Shown here: in pieces, positions 34,881 to 45,955 of the stretch
How the letters are laid out: each line of letters begins with the position of its first letter
How positions within the stretch are numbered: position 1 is the first letter of the stretch
DNA from: Burkholderiales bacterium
GTDB taxonomy: Bacteria; Pseudomonadota; Gammaproteobacteria; Burkholderiales; Burkholderiaceae_E
NCBI GenBank assembly: GCA_026399835.1
Contig: JAPLQE010000084.1
Span: forward strand, 48,008 to 112,007
DNA length: 64,000 nt
Direction of reading: 5' to 3'
The notes under the pieces: generated by a model
What the model was told of the DNA's origin: nothing
What the model saw: the letters and a program-made list of their open reading frames with translations, nothing else
The model's database searches: none
Program-made: the position numbers and the translations under genes

Positions 34881-35749
34881 GCGCCGCACCCGCCGCCGAG
34901 GGCTACACCTTCGCGTTCCTCGACGAGCAGACCAAGCGTCACGTGCGCCGCGCGATCCTCAAGGCGGTGGCGATCCCCGGCCACCAGGTGCCCTTCGGCA
35001 GCCGCGAGATGCCGCTGCCGTACGGCTGGGGCACCGGCGGCATCCAGGTCACCGCGGCGATCATCGGCCGCGACGACGTGCTCAAGGTGATCGACCAGGG
35101 CTCCGACGACACGGTGAACGCGGTCAACATCCGGCGGTTCTTCGCGCGCACCACCGGGGTGGCGACCACCTCGCGCACCGCCGACGCGACCCTGATCCAG
35201 ACCCGCCACCGGATCCCGGAGCGCCCCCTGCACGACGGGCAGATCCTGGTGTTCCAGGTGCCGCAGCCCGAGCCGCTGTTCCGGCTCGAACCGCGCCGCG
35301 CCGAGACCGCGAAGCTGCACGCGCTCGCCGACTACGGCCTGATGAGCGTGCGGCTCTACGAGGACATCGCGCATCTGGGCGCGATCGCCGCCACCTACGA
35401 CTACCCGGTCCGGGTCGACGGCCGCTACCTGATGTCGCCCTCGCCGATCCCGAAGTTCGACAATCCCAAGCTGCATCGCAGCCCGGCGCTGCAGCTCTTC
35501 GGGGCCGGCCGCGAGAAGCGGATCCACGCGATCCCGCCGTACACGACGGTCGAGAGCCTCGCCTTCGACGACCATCCGTTCGAGGTCCAGCGCTGGCCTC
35601 AGGCCTGCGCGCTGTGCGGGGCGTCGGACAGTTTCCTCGACGAGCTGATCGTCGACGACGCCGGCACGCGCCGTCACGTCTGCTCGGACAGCGACCACTG
35701 CCGCGAGCGGCGCGAGGCCGGCCACCTCGGATCGGACGGTTCGGCATGA
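34877..35749 (+). CDS. phnJ: C-P lyase PhnJ (radical SAM Fe-S enzyme)
   Basis: 290 residues from GTG 34877 behind AAGGAG. PhnJ cleaves the carbon-phosphorus bond using a [4Fe-4S] cluster and S-adenosylmethionine. The four conserved cysteines are all present in the PhnJ spacing C-x2-C-x21-C-x5-C (CALCG ... HVCSDSDHC). The glycine-rich catalytic loop region is GHQVPFGSREMPLPYGWGTG. No substitution of key residues was seen, so the enzyme is probably active. Product is a hydrocarbon plus ribose cyclic phosphate. Confidence 0.97.
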   Translation: MSAAPAAEGYTFAFLDEQTKRHVRRAILKAVAIPGHQVPFGSREMPLPYGWGTGGIQVTAAIIGRDDVLKVIDQGSDDTVNAVNIRRFFARTTGVATTSRTADATLIQTRHRIPERPLHDGQILVFQVPQPEPLFRLEPRRAETAKLHALADYGLMSVRLYEDIAHLGAIAATYDYPVRVDGRYLMSPSPIPKFDNPKLHRSPALQLFGAGREKRIHAIPPYTTVESLAFDDHPFEVQRWPQACALCGASDSFLDELIVDDAGTRRHVCSDSDHCRERREAGHLGSDGSA

Positions 35750-36546
35750 GGGCCACGACCGATCCTCGGCCGCTGCTGTCGGCCCGCGGCCTGGGCAAGC
35801 GCTACGGCGCGCGCTGGGCGTGCCGTGACGTCGGCTTCGACCTGTGGCCGGGCGAGGTGCTGGCCGTGGTCGGCGAGTCCGGCTCGGGCAAGACCACGCT
35901 GCTGAACCTGCTCGCGCAGCGCGTGCCGCCGGACGCCGGCACGGTCCGCTACGCGCTGCGCGACGAGGCCGAGGGCTCGGAGACCGTGGATCTCGCGACC
36001 CTCTCCGAGCAGCGGCGACGCACGCTCGCCCGGACCGACTGGGGCTTCGTCGAGCAGCACGCGCGCGACGGCCTGCGGATGACGGTGTCGGCCGGGGCGA
36101 ACGTCGCCGAGCGGCTGATGGCGCTGGGCGGGTCGCACTACGGGCGGCTGCGTGCTGCCGCCTGCGACTGGATGGCGCGGGTCGAGCTCGATCCGGCCCG
36201 TGTCGACGACACGCCCGAGCGCTTCTCGGGCGGCATGCAGCAGCGACTGCAGATCGCCCGCAACCTGGTGACCGGGCCGAGGCTGGTGTTCATGGACGAG
36301 CCGACCTCGGGGCTGGACGTGTCGGTGCAGGCGCGCCTGCTCGATCTGCTGCGCTCGCTGGTCGACGATCTGGGGTTGTCCTGCGTGATCGTCACGCACG
36401 ACCTCGCGGTGGCGCGGCTGCTCGCGCAGCGGATGCTCGTGATGAAGGACGGCGCGGTGGTCGAGCAGGGCCTGACCGACCGGGTGCTCGACGATCCGCA
36501 GCATCCGTACACGCAGCTGCTCGTCACCTCGGTGCTGCAGCCGTGA
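35746..36546 (+). CDS. phnK: C-P lyase ATPase PhnK
   Basis: 266 residues, ABC-type ATPase. Walker A is GESGSGKTT, the signature FSGGMQQRLQIARNL, Walker B LVFMDEPTSGLDV, with the H-loop in VTHDLAVARLL. PhnK docks on the PhnGHIJ core rather than on a membrane transporter. It overlaps phnJ by ATGA. Distinguished from a transporter ATPase by its position and by the LLNLLAQRVPPDAGTVRY region. Confidence 0.95.
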   Translation: MRATTDPRPLLSARGLGKRYGARWACRDVGFDLWPGEVLAVVGESGSGKTTLLNLLAQRVPPDAGTVRYALRDEAEGSETVDLATLSEQRRRTLARTDWGFVEQHARDGLRMTVSAGANVAERLMALGGSHYGRLRAAACDWMARVELDPARVDDTPERFSGGMQQRLQIARNLVTGPRLVFMDEPTSGLDVSVQARLLDLLRSLVDDLGLSCVIVTHDLAVARLLAQRMLVMKDGAVVEQGLTDRVLDDPQHPYTQLLVTSVLQP

Positions 36547-37313
36547 GCCGCGTTTCCGATCCCGCGTCCGACGAGACCGGCCGCCCGAGCGACGACACGA
36601 TGCGCCTGCGTGTCCGCGGCCTGGCCAAGACCTTCGTGCTCCACCATCGCGGCGGTGTGGCGCTGCCGGTCTTCGCCGGGGTCGACCTCGACCTGCGGGC
36701 CGGCGAATGCGTCGCTCTCGCCGGGCCGTCCGGCAGCGGCAAGAGCACGCTGATGCGCTGCCTGTACGGCAACTACGCGCCGTCCGCCGGCACGGTCCGG
36801 CTGCGGGTCGAGGCCGGCTGGCTCGACCTCGTGGCCGCGCCGCCGCGCGAGGTCGTCGAGGCGCGGCGGACCCGGCTCGGCTACGTGTCGCAGTTCCTGC
36901 GGGTGATCCCGCGCGTGCCGGCCGAATCGCTGGTCGCCGAACCGCTGCGCCGGCTGGGCTGCGACGGTGCCGAGGCGCTCGACCGGGCGCGCGGGCTGCT
37001 GGCCCGTCTGAAGCTCGGCGAGGCGCTGTGGCGGCTGCCGCCGGCGACCTTCTCCGGGGGCGAGCAGCAGCGGGTCAACGTGGCCCGGGGGCTGATCGCG
37101 CCGCGCGAGGTGCTGCTGCTGGACGAGCCGACCGCCTCGCTCGACGCGGCCAACCGCGACGTGGTGGTGGCGCTGATCCGCGAGGCGCTCGCGCGCGGGA
37201 CCGCGGTCGTCGGCATCTTCCACGACGAGGCGGTGCGTGCCGCCCTGGTCACCCGTGCGTTCGAGGTGGCCTCGCACCGCGCCGCGGCCCGAGAGCACGG
37301 AGCCCCGGCATGA
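36543..37313 (+). CDS. phnL: C-P lyase ATPase PhnL
   Basis: 256 residues from GTG 36543 overlapping the phnK stop; an ATG at 36600 would give a length closer to the E. coli protein, so the first 19 residues are uncertain. Diagnostic PhnL sequence: LAKTFVLHHRGGVALPVFAG, SGSGKSTLMRCLYGNYAPSA, YVSQFLRVIPRVPAESLVAE, FSGGEQQRVNVARGLIA and LLLDEPTASLDA. It is an ABC-type ATPase that binds PhnK on the C-P lyase complex. Confidence 0.95.
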   Translation: MSRVSDPASDETGRPSDDTMRLRVRGLAKTFVLHHRGGVALPVFAGVDLDLRAGECVALAGPSGSGKSTLMRCLYGNYAPSAGTVRLRVEAGWLDLVAAPPREVVEARRTRLGYVSQFLRVIPRVPAESLVAEPLRRLGCDGAEALDRARGLLARLKLGEALWRLPPATFSGGEQQRVNVARGLIAPREVLLLDEPTASLDAANRDVVVALIREALARGTAVVGIFHDEAVRAALVTRAFEVASHRAAAREHGAPA

Positions 37314-38449
37314 GCGACGAGACCGTCCTCGCCAATGCCCTGATCGTCACCGCCGACGACGCCTTCGTCGGCCACGTGGTCGTCGCCGGCGGCACGATCC
37401 GCACGGTCGGCCGGGGCGCGACCGCGACGCCTGGCGCGATCGACCTCGGCGGCGACTGGCTGCTGCCCGGCTTCGTCGAGGTCCACACCGACAACCTCGA
37501 GAAGCACATGCTGCCGCGCCCCGGCGTGCTCTGGGACGCGTATGCGGCGACCGTGGTGCACGACGCGCAGTGCGCCGGCGCCGGCATCACGACCGTGCTC
37601 GACGCCGTGGTGGTCGGCAGCCGCGACCTCGGCGGCGGGCGCTCGCTGATGCAGGACAGCGCGATCGAGGGCCTGCAGCGCTGCCGTGAGGACGGCATGC
37701 TGCGGGTCGAGCACCTGCTGCACCTGCGCTGCGAGCTCGCGACCGCCGACGTGCACGAGCGGTTCATGCTGAACGTCGATCGGCCGGACCTGCGGCTGGT
37801 CTCGGTGATGGACCACACGCCGGGCCAGCGGCAGTGGCGCGACCTCGCGAAGTACCGGCAGTACATGGAGCGCAACGGCCGCTACACCGAGGAGCGCTTC
37901 AACGCGATGCTCGCCGAGCAGCACCTCGAGCACGAGGCCCATGCCGACGCCAACCGGCGCGCGGTCGTCGAGGCGGCGCGTGCCCGCGGCATCCCGGTCG
38001 CGAGCCATGACGACACCGAGGTCTGGCACGTCGAGCAGGCCCGCGACGAAGGCATCGTGATGTCCGAGTTCCCGACCACGGTCGAGGCCGCGCGTGCGGC
38101 GCGCGAGGCGGGCATGTCGATCGTGATGGGCGGACCGAACCTCGTGCGGGGCGGCTCGCATTCGGGCAACGTGTCGGCGGGCGAGCTCGCCGGTCTCGGG
38201 CTGCTCGACATCGTGTCGTCGGACTACGTGCCGTCGAGCCTGCTGATGTCGGTGATCCGGCTGCACGCCGACGGCTGGTCGCTGCCGTCCGCGGTCGGGA
38301 CGGTCAGCCGCGCGCCGGCGCTGTCGGTGGGGCTGCCCGACCGTGGGGAGATCGCGCCGGGCCGGCGCGCCGACCTGATCCACGTGCGCCCGCGCGGCGC
38401 GCAGGCGGCGGTGATGCAGACCTGGGTGGCCGGGCGGCGCGTGGCCTGA
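37310..38449 (+). CDS. phnM: RPnTP diphosphatase PhnM
   Basis: 379 residues of the amidohydrolase fold. PhnM removes diphosphate from the ribose-phosphonate triphosphate made by PhnI, giving the substrate for PhnJ. Metal-binding motifs are GFVEVHTDNLEKHMLPRPGV, a VMDHTPGQRQW loop, ASHDDTEVWHVEQA and the closing DIVSSDYVPSSLLM. Overlaps phnL by ATGA. It is the last gene of the operon here: no phnN, phnO, phnP or phnCDE follows, so transporter and later steps must lie elsewhere. Confidence 0.96.
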   Translation: MSDETVLANALIVTADDAFVGHVVVAGGTIRTVGRGATATPGAIDLGGDWLLPGFVEVHTDNLEKHMLPRPGVLWDAYAATVVHDAQCAGAGITTVLDAVVVGSRDLGGGRSLMQDSAIEGLQRCREDGMLRVEHLLHLRCELATADVHERFMLNVDRPDLRLVSVMDHTPGQRQWRDLAKYRQYMERNGRYTEERFNAMLAEQHLEHEAHADANRRAVVEAARARGIPVASHDDTEVWHVEQARDEGIVMSEFPTTVEAARAAREAGMSIVMGGPNLVRGGSHSGNVSAGELAGLGLLDIVSSDYVPSSLLMSVIRLHADGWSLPSAVGTVSRAPALSVGLPDRGEIAPGRRADLIHVRPRGAQAAVMQTWVAGRRVA

Positions 38450-38539
38450 GCGGCCTGCGCCGGGGTGCCGATCGGCTGCGTGCCGATCCGGCCCGGGCGG
38501 CGGCGACGGCCGCGCCGCCTCAGTTCGGGCCCGCGCGCG

Positions 38540-40132
<1,593 letters not shown>

Positions 40133-40364
40133 CGTGCCGCGCCGCAATCCTCGGCGCCCGGCCGTGCAGGGGCGGCCGATCGACGGCGTGCGGCGAGGTG
40201 GGCCGTCCCGACAGCCCGATCGGCGCGGCGCACGCACGGACGACCCCTTTCGCGCGTGGCAACCCCGCATCGTCCCCGACGTGACAGTCGTGATGCAGTC
40301 TGTGTCCGGCGCGTCGCGGCCGGCGTGCGCCGGTGGTCGGCTGGCGGCGATCACCGGTACCGTC

Positions 40365-41510
40365 ATGCCCATGACTCGCCTCTTCGCCCCTGCCGCCTTC
40401 CGTGCCCCGAGCGCTCTGCGAGCGGGCCGTGCCGTGCTCGCCGTCACCCTCGCCTCCGTGCTGGCCGGCTGCGGTGGCGGGTCGATCGACGTCACGCCCG
40501 ACCTCGCCACACAGCCGGTGACCTTCGCGGGCGCCGTGACTAAGGGTCCGGTGGCCGGCGCCCGGGTCTGCGCGAGCTGGCTGGTCGACGGCGCGGTCGA
40601 CGCATCGAGCACGGTCTGCACCGAATCGGGCGCCGACGGCACGTACGCGCTGACGATGCCGCGGCGCGCGGCGGTGCTGCTGGTCGAGGCCACGCAGGGC
40701 GCCTATGCCGACGAGGCCGAGCCCGCGGTGCGCCTGCCGCTGTCGCGGCTGCGCGGGGCGCTCGCCTTCGACGGTCCCGAGAGCCGGCGCGACCTGCAGG
40801 TCAGCGCGCTGACCGAGCTCGCGGTGCTGCGCGCGCAGGCGCTCGGCGGGCTGCGCGTGCAGCCGCTGGCGGCGGCTCGGGCCGAGGTCGAGCGAACGTT
40901 CGGGGTGTCCGGCATCGAGCGCGTGCGCCCGGCCGACCTCACGCGCCCGCAGACCTCCGGGCTCGACGACACCACGCGCTACGGCCTGGTCAACGCCGGG
41001 GTGCGCGGCTGGATGGCCGAGCGCGGCCGGCCGGCCGCGGCGCTCGACGCGGCGCTGGCCGAGCTCGCCGAGCGGATGGCGGCCGGCACGCTGTACGAGG
41101 AGCTCGCCGCGTTCCGCGCCGGTATCCGCCGCGTCATCGTCGCGAATCCGGGGTCCGGGCTGACCTCGAACGCATCGGCCTGGTCGCAGGCGATCGGGCT
41201 CGACTTCGGCCGGCCGCCGCCGACCCCGGTCACGCCTCTGCTCGTCGAGACGGCCGGCACGCTGCGCTACGCCGTGCCCTGGGAGAATCCGACGCTCGAG
41301 CGGCTGACCGGCGGCACGCCGCTCGCCTGCGTGACCAACGTGCCAGTCGGCACCACCGAGGACGCGGTGCGCGCGGCCGCCTCGGCGACGGTGGCGCCCT
41401 TCGGGCAGACCGCCGCGACGCTGGTGCCGGTGGCCGCGTGCCTGGGCAGCGGCACGGCCTACACGATCGACTTCCCGAGCGGCCGGGTGGTGAGCGGCGA
41501 CCGCGGCTGA
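40365..41510 (+). CDS. Predicted lipoprotein, uncharacterised
   Basis: 381 residues with a signal peptide and lipobox VLAGC (LASVLAGCGGGS). ATG 40365 or 40371 could start it; neither has a clear ribosome site. After the lipobox, residues 50-110 (FAGAVTKGPVAGARVCASWL, then ESGADGTYALTMPRRAA) look like a carboxypeptidase-regulatory/transthyretin-like beta-sandwich, a common carbohydrate or surface-attached domain. The rest is Ala-rich helical and unassigned. Several cysteines in the mature part could form disulfides. Divergent from the AAA ATPase. Confidence 0.75.
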   Translation: MPMTRLFAPAAFRAPSALRAGRAVLAVTLASVLAGCGGGSIDVTPDLATQPVTFAGAVTKGPVAGARVCASWLVDGAVDASSTVCTESGADGTYALTMPRRAAVLLVEATQGAYADEAEPAVRLPLSRLRGALAFDGPESRRDLQVSALTELAVLRAQALGGLRVQPLAAARAEVERTFGVSGIERVRPADLTRPQTSGLDDTTRYGLVNAGVRGWMAERGRPAAALDAALAELAERMAAGTLYEELAAFRAGIRRVIVANPGSGLTSNASAWSQAIGLDFGRPPPTPVTPLLVETAGTLRYAVPWENPTLERLTGGTPLACVTNVPVGTTEDAVRAAASATVAPFGQTAATLVPVAACLGSGTAYTIDFPSGRVVSGDRG

Positions 41511-41517
41511 GTGCGCC

Positions 41518-42423
41518 TCAGGCCGCGGCGCACACCCGCTTCATGAACTCGAACCAGTACGGGTTCCAGAAGCCCATGTAGCGCTGCGTCATCAGCACCG
41601 CCGCCAGGCCCTGGTCCGGCGAGATCCACCAGTGCGTGCCCGCCATGCCGCCCCACTGCATCGCGCCCGTGGAGCCCGGCGGATCGAGCGGCGACGGTGA
41701 GCGCGTCACCGCGCCCGCCAGCCCGTGCCCCTTGCCGCGCACCGGGCCGGTCATCGGGAAGCCCACGCAGACCCCGTCGGCCAGCTGGTCGACCCGCATC
41801 GCCTTGAGGGTCTCGGGCCGCAGCAGCGTCGGGCCGCCCGGCACCAGCGCCCGCATCAGCGCCGTCATGTCGCCGAGCGAGGACACCAGGCCGCCGCCGC
41901 CCGACTGGCGCGGCATCGGCTTCATGTACGCGCCGGGGTAGGGCGTGTCGTCCATGCGCCGCAGCCCGGGCTGGGTCGGATCGAGCAGGTCGACGCCGAC
42001 GTAGAGCGCGGCGAGCCGCGAGCGCTCGGACTCGGGGATCACGAAGCTGGTGTCTTGCATGCCGAGCGGGTCCAGGATCCGGACCAGTTCGGCCAGCGAG
42101 CGGCCGTCGCCGAGCACGCGGCGCTCGGTGTACGCGCGGTACATCAGCGTGCCGGGGTCGAGCAGACCGTAGGACAGACCGGCCGAGTGCGACAGCAGGT
42201 GGCGCACCGTGATCGGCCGGCGCGCGGGCTCGGTGTTGTCGAGCCGCGTCGCGCCGGGGCGCAGCACCTGCAGCGACGCGAGCTCGGGAATGTGCGTGCC
42301 GATCGGATCGTCCAGGCCGATGCGGCCGTCCTCGACCAGCGCGAGCACCGCGCACGAGGTGAACAGCTTGGTGTTCGAGAACGCGCGGAACAGGTGATCG
42401 CGGCGCAGCGGGACGCCGGCCGC
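41518..42423 (-). pseudogene. 5'-truncated beta-lactamase-fold serine hydrolase
   Basis: The frame contains the SxxK motif (LFRAFSNTKLFTSCAVLALV), LLSHSAGLSYGL, the GGGGLVSSLGDM region and a terminal GGMAGTHWWISPDQGLA, so all catalytic parts of this esterase/lactamase group are there. The ~60 N-terminal residues normally present before the SxxK are missing; homology begins right at the stop of the upstream CoA-synthetase gene, and no ATG, GTG or TTG precedes the SNTK codons. The first possible start (GTG 42348) would omit the nucleophile. It is therefore either dead or needs an unusual start. Confidence 0.75.
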
Positions 42424-42427
42424 GCGC

Positions 42428-44143
42428 TCAGCGCGACTGCTCCTCGAGGTGCTCGTTCGCGTTGCGCGCGCCGACGTCGGGACGCCCCTTCTCCTGGCCG
42501 CGCAGCTCGACCCGGCGGATCTTGCCGCTGATGGTCTTGGGCAGGTCCGAGAACTCGATGCGGCGGATCATCTTGTAGGCCGACACGCGCCCGCGCAGGA
42601 AGCCGAAGATCGCGCGGGCGGTCTCGGCGTTCGGCTCGTGGCCAGGCGCGAGGATCACGTAGGCCTTGGGCACGAAGCCGCGCACCGGGTCGGGCGAGGG
42701 CACGACCGCGGCCTCGGCCACCGCCGGATGCTCGATCAGCGCGCTCTCGAGCTCGAAGGGGCTGATCCGGTAGCCCGAGGCCTTGAACACGTCGTCGGCG
42801 CGGCCGACGTAGGTGATGTAGCCCTCGGCGTCGCGCGAGCCGACGTCGCCGGTGTGATAGAAGCCGTCGCGCATCGCCTCGGCGGTCTTCTCGACGTCGT
42901 CGGCATAGCCCTGCATCAGCGACACGGGTCTGCGCGACAGGTCGATGCAGATCTCGCCCTCGTCGCCGGGCTTGCCGTCGGGGTCGAGCAGCACCACCGG
43001 ATAGCCCGGCAGCGGCTTGCCCATCGAGCCCGGCCGCACCGGCAGGCCCGGCGGGTTGCCGACCATCGCGGTGGTCTCGGTCTGGCCGAAGCCGTCGCGG
43101 ATCTCCAGGCCCCAGGCCGCCTTCACCTGCTCGATGACCTCGGGGTTGAGCGGCTCGCCGGCGGAGATCGCCTCGCGCAGCGAGGTCTTCCAGTCGCCGA
43201 GCTTCTCCTGGATCAGCATGCGCCAGACGGTGGGCGGCGCGCACAGCGTCTTCACGCGGTGCTTCACCACGGTGTCGAGCACCGCCGGGCCGCTGAAGCG
43301 CGCGTAGTTGTAGATGAACACGCAGGCCTGCGCGTTGAACGGCGCGAAGAAGCAGCTCCAGGCGTGCTTGGCCCAGCCCGGCGAGCTGATCGTCCAGTGC
43401 ACGTCGCCCGGCTGCAGGCCGAGCCAGTACATCGTGCTCAGGTGGCCGGCCGGATAGCTCTGGCGCGAGTGGCGCACGAGCTTGGGCTTGGAGGTGGTGC
43501 CCGAGGTGAAGTACTCGAGCAGCGGCTCGTCGACGCCGAGCGCGGGGGCCGCGGCGAGCACCGTCGCGGCCTGCTCCGAGTCGCGGTAGTCGATCCATCC
43601 GGTGGGCGGCTTGCCCGCGGCGTCGCGGCCCGCGGGGCCGGCGAGGATGCGGCCGACGCCGGCGAGCGCATCGGCGGGCGTCTCGGCCACGCGCGCCGCG
43701 CCGGTGGCGTTGGTGAGGATCCAGCGCACGCGGCCGCGCGCCAGGCGGTCGGCGAGGTCGGGGCCCGACAGCAGCAGCGTCGCCGGGATCACGACCACGC
43801 CGAGCTTGATCGCCGCGAGCATGGTCTCCCACAGCGGCACCTCGTTGCCCAGCATCAGCAGCATCCGGTCGCCCGGCTTGGCGCCGAGGCCCGACAGGAA
43901 GTTCGCGACCTGGGTCGAGCGCCGCGACAGCTCGGCGTAGCTCAGCTTCGCCTCGGTGCCGGACTCCTCGACGATGTGAAGTGCCGGCGCGTCGTTGCCG
44001 GCGGCGACCGCGTCGAACCAGTCGGTCGCCCAGTTGAAGCGCTCGAGCGCGGGCCACGCGAATGCGGCGCGGGCGGCGTCGAGGTCGGTGCGGTGCGCGA
44101 GCAGCAGGTCGCGTGCGGCGCGGAAGCGGTCGTGCTCGGTCAT
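42428..44143 (-). CDS. Acyl-CoA synthetase (acetyl/benzoate-CoA ligase-like)
   Basis: 571 residues of the ANL superfamily, closest in style to medium-chain/aryl CoA ligases of the Acs type. Motifs: YFTSGTTSKPKLVRHS, DGFGQTETTAMVGNPPG, the long GFYHTGDVGSRDAEGYITYV GRADD block, KASGYRISPFELESAL and the catalytic lysine in LPKTISGKIRRVEL. AAGGAGA lies upstream of ATG 44143, and the DUF169 gene overlaps it by ATGA. Last intact member of the minus-strand operon with the Bug receptor and the CoA-transferase/hydratase. Activates an organic acid, identity unknown. Confidence 0.93.
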   Translation of the reverse strand: MTEHDRFRAARDLLLAHRTDLDAARAAFAWPALERFNWATDWFDAVAAGNDAPALHIVEESGTEAKLSYAELSRRSTQVANFLSGLGAKPGDRMLLMLGNEVPLWETMLAAIKLGVVVIPATLLLSGPDLADRLARGRVRWILTNATGAARVAETPADALAGVGRILAGPAGRDAAGKPPTGWIDYRDSEQAATVLAAAPALGVDEPLLEYFTSGTTSKPKLVRHSRQSYPAGHLSTMYWLGLQPGDVHWTISSPGWAKHAWSCFFAPFNAQACVFIYNYARFSGPAVLDTVVKHRVKTLCAPPTVWRMLIQEKLGDWKTSLREAISAGEPLNPEVIEQVKAAWGLEIRDGFGQTETTAMVGNPPGLPVRPGSMGKPLPGYPVVLLDPDGKPGDEGEICIDLSRRPVSLMQGYADDVEKTAEAMRDGFYHTGDVGSRDAEGYITYVGRADDVFKASGYRISPFELESALIEHPAVAEAAVVPSPDPVRGFVPKAYVILAPGHEPNAETARAIFGFLRGRVSAYKMIRRIEFSDLPKTISGKIRRVELRGQEKGRPDVGARNANEHLEEQSR

Positions 44144-44934
44144 GTCGTCTCCTTTCGCGAAGGATAGCTCGCCGACATCCCGTCCCGCACGTCCTGCTGG
44201 ATGCCGTACTGCGGGAACGGATAGCGAAAGCCGTTCTTCGCGAGCGCGTGCATGCCGGCGATCGCCTTCGGCAGGTACGAGGGCGGCAGTGCCATCAGCA
44301 TCTCGTCGTCGAGCACGCCGCCGTAGCGGCGCTCGGCGAAGCACGGGATCGACAGGCTGGGCGTGCCGGTGGCGAGCGCGCGGCCCCAGGAGTCGGCGCA
44401 CGAGGACTCGCCGACGATGCTCCAGTCGAAGCGCTTGTAGCCGCTCCACTGCAGGCCGTTGACGAAGTAGATCATCGCGCCGGGCGTGGCGTAGAACATC
44501 GCGATGTCCGGCGGATCGAGCCGGCCCGAGGCGAGCGGCGAGACCGCGAGCGCGGCGGCGCGACCGGGCACGTGCATCGCCGACTGGTGCGCATGCGCAT
44601 CCTCGGGCGTCGCGTACCAGACGCCGACCATGGACTTGCCCGACTTCCACTCGTCGTCGGCGGGCCCGAGGCCCACCACCGCGCGGCACTGCGCGCCGAC
44701 CAGGTCCTCGCCGGTGATGCCGACGGTCCAGCCCAGGCGCGCGGCCTGCGCGACGATCTGGTCGGTGGTGTGGATCGACTTCGGCCGGCGGATCTTTGGG
44801 ATCGCCGCCATCTCGGCGGCATCGGCGAAGCGCTTCATCGCGATCGGGATCGCGCGCAGCTTGAGCAGGCGCTCGAGCTCGGCGGCGAGCGCCGCGCCAT
44901 CGAAGGGGGTCTGCGTGTCCGTCTGTGTGTCCAT
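44140..44934 (-). CDS. DUF169 family protein
   Basis: 264 residues. DUF169 features include a central cysteine in LVGAQCRAVVGLGPADDEW, KSGKSMVGVWYATPEDAHAH, a FYATPGAMIYFVNGLQWSGY block and IVGESSCADSWGRAL. Such proteins are often found next to genes for aromatic or C1 metabolism and are thought to bind a metal or flavin-like ligand; no activity is established. It overlaps the CoA-ligase start by 4 bases and follows the Bug receptor, so it belongs to the same pathway. Confidence 0.88.
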   Translation of the reverse strand: MDTQTDTQTPFDGAALAAELERLLKLRAIPIAMKRFADAAEMAAIPKIRRPKSIHTTDQIVAQAARLGWTVGITGEDLVGAQCRAVVGLGPADDEWKSGKSMVGVWYATPEDAHAHQSAMHVPGRAAALAVSPLASGRLDPPDIAMFYATPGAMIYFVNGLQWSGYKRFDWSIVGESSCADSWGRALATGTPSLSIPCFAERRYGGVLDDEMLMALPPSYLPKAIAGMHALAKNGFRYPFPQYGIQQDVRDGMSASYPSRKETT

Positions 44935-44970
44935 GTCGGTGGGGCTCCTCGGGCATCGGCCCGTTCGGAA

Positions 44971-45936
44971 TCAGTCGGCCTTGATGCCCATCGCGCGCAC
45001 CGCCGGCACCCAGCGTGCGCGCTGCGCGGCGCCGAACGCATCCGCGGTGTCGGGCGTCGAGCCGCCGAGGTTCTCGGCGCCGTAGGTGTCGAAGCGCTGG
45101 CGGATCTCGGGATGCTCGAGCGCGCGGTTGAGCTCGCGGTTGAGCCGCTCGATGATCGGGCGTGGCACGCCGCGCGGCGCCATCAGGCAGTTCCAGGTGT
45201 AGGCCTCGTAGTCGGGCACGCCGCCCTCGGCGAAGGTCGGCACCTCCGGGTACAGCGGATTGCGGCGCTCGCCGCTGACCGCGAGGATTCGGATCTGCCC
45301 GGCCTTCATCATCGGCGCGGCGCTCGAGAAGCCGTCCCAGACCAGGTCGATCTGGCCGCCGGCGAGGTCCTGCATCGCCGGGCCGTTGCCCTTGTACGGC
45401 ACGTGCAGCAGCTCGACGCCGGCGCTGCGCGCGAAGCTCTCGCCCACGATGTGGCTGATCGAGCCGTTGCCGCCCGAGCCGTAGGTGAGCTTGCCGGGCG
45501 CGGCCTTGGCGCGGGCCACCAGCGAGCGCAGGTCGGCCGGGCCGTCGCGGCGCGCGGCCAGGACCATCTGCGTGCGCGACACCAGGCCGATCATCGCGAG
45601 GTCGCGCTCGACGTCGAACGGCAGCTTCGCGAGCAGCGCCGGGTTCATCACCAGCTGCGAGCTCGTGCCCAGGCCGATCGTGTGGCCGTCGGGCGCGGCA
45701 CGCACCACCGCTTCGGTGCCGATCAGTCCGCCGCCGCCGGCGCGGTTCTCGACGATGAACGACTGGCCTAGCGCCTCGCCGAGCTTCGGCGCGAGCTGGC
45801 GCGCGATGATGTCGTTGCCGCTGCCCGGGGCGAACGAGACGACGATCCGCACCGGCCGCGCGGGCCACTCCTCCTGTCCGCGGGCGGGCAGGGCCGTCGC
45901 GGCGAGGGCGGCGAGGGTGAAGCGGCGGCGGTCCAT
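44971..45936 (-). CDS. Bug-family tripartite tricarboxylate transporter receptor
   Basis: 321 residues with a signal peptide (RRRFTLAALAATALPARGQ) and the Bug (TctC) signature: WPARPVRIVVSFAPGSGNDI, LIGTEAVVRAAPDGHTIGLG, GKLTYGSGGNGSISHIVGE and LLHVPYKGNGPAMQDLAGGQ. Bug proteins bind carboxylates in the periplasm, as orphan sensors or with TctAB. No tctAB is in the window. GGGAGA precedes ATG 45936. This family is heavily expanded in Burkholderiales, which supports the taxonomic call. Confidence 0.94.
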   Translation of the reverse strand: MDRRRFTLAALAATALPARGQEEWPARPVRIVVSFAPGSGNDIIARQLAPKLGEALGQSFIVENRAGGGGLIGTEAVVRAAPDGHTIGLGTSSQLVMNPALLAKLPFDVERDLAMIGLVSRTQMVLAARRDGPADLRSLVARAKAAPGKLTYGSGGNGSISHIVGESFARSAGVELLHVPYKGNGPAMQDLAGGQIDLVWDGFSSAAPMMKAGQIRILAVSGERRNPLYPEVPTFAEGGVPDYEAYTWNCLMAPRGVPRPIIERLNRELNRALEHPEIRQRFDTYGAENLGGSTPDTADAFGAAQRARWVPAVRAMGIKAD

Positions 45937-45955
45937 GGCATGTCTCCCGGTGGGC

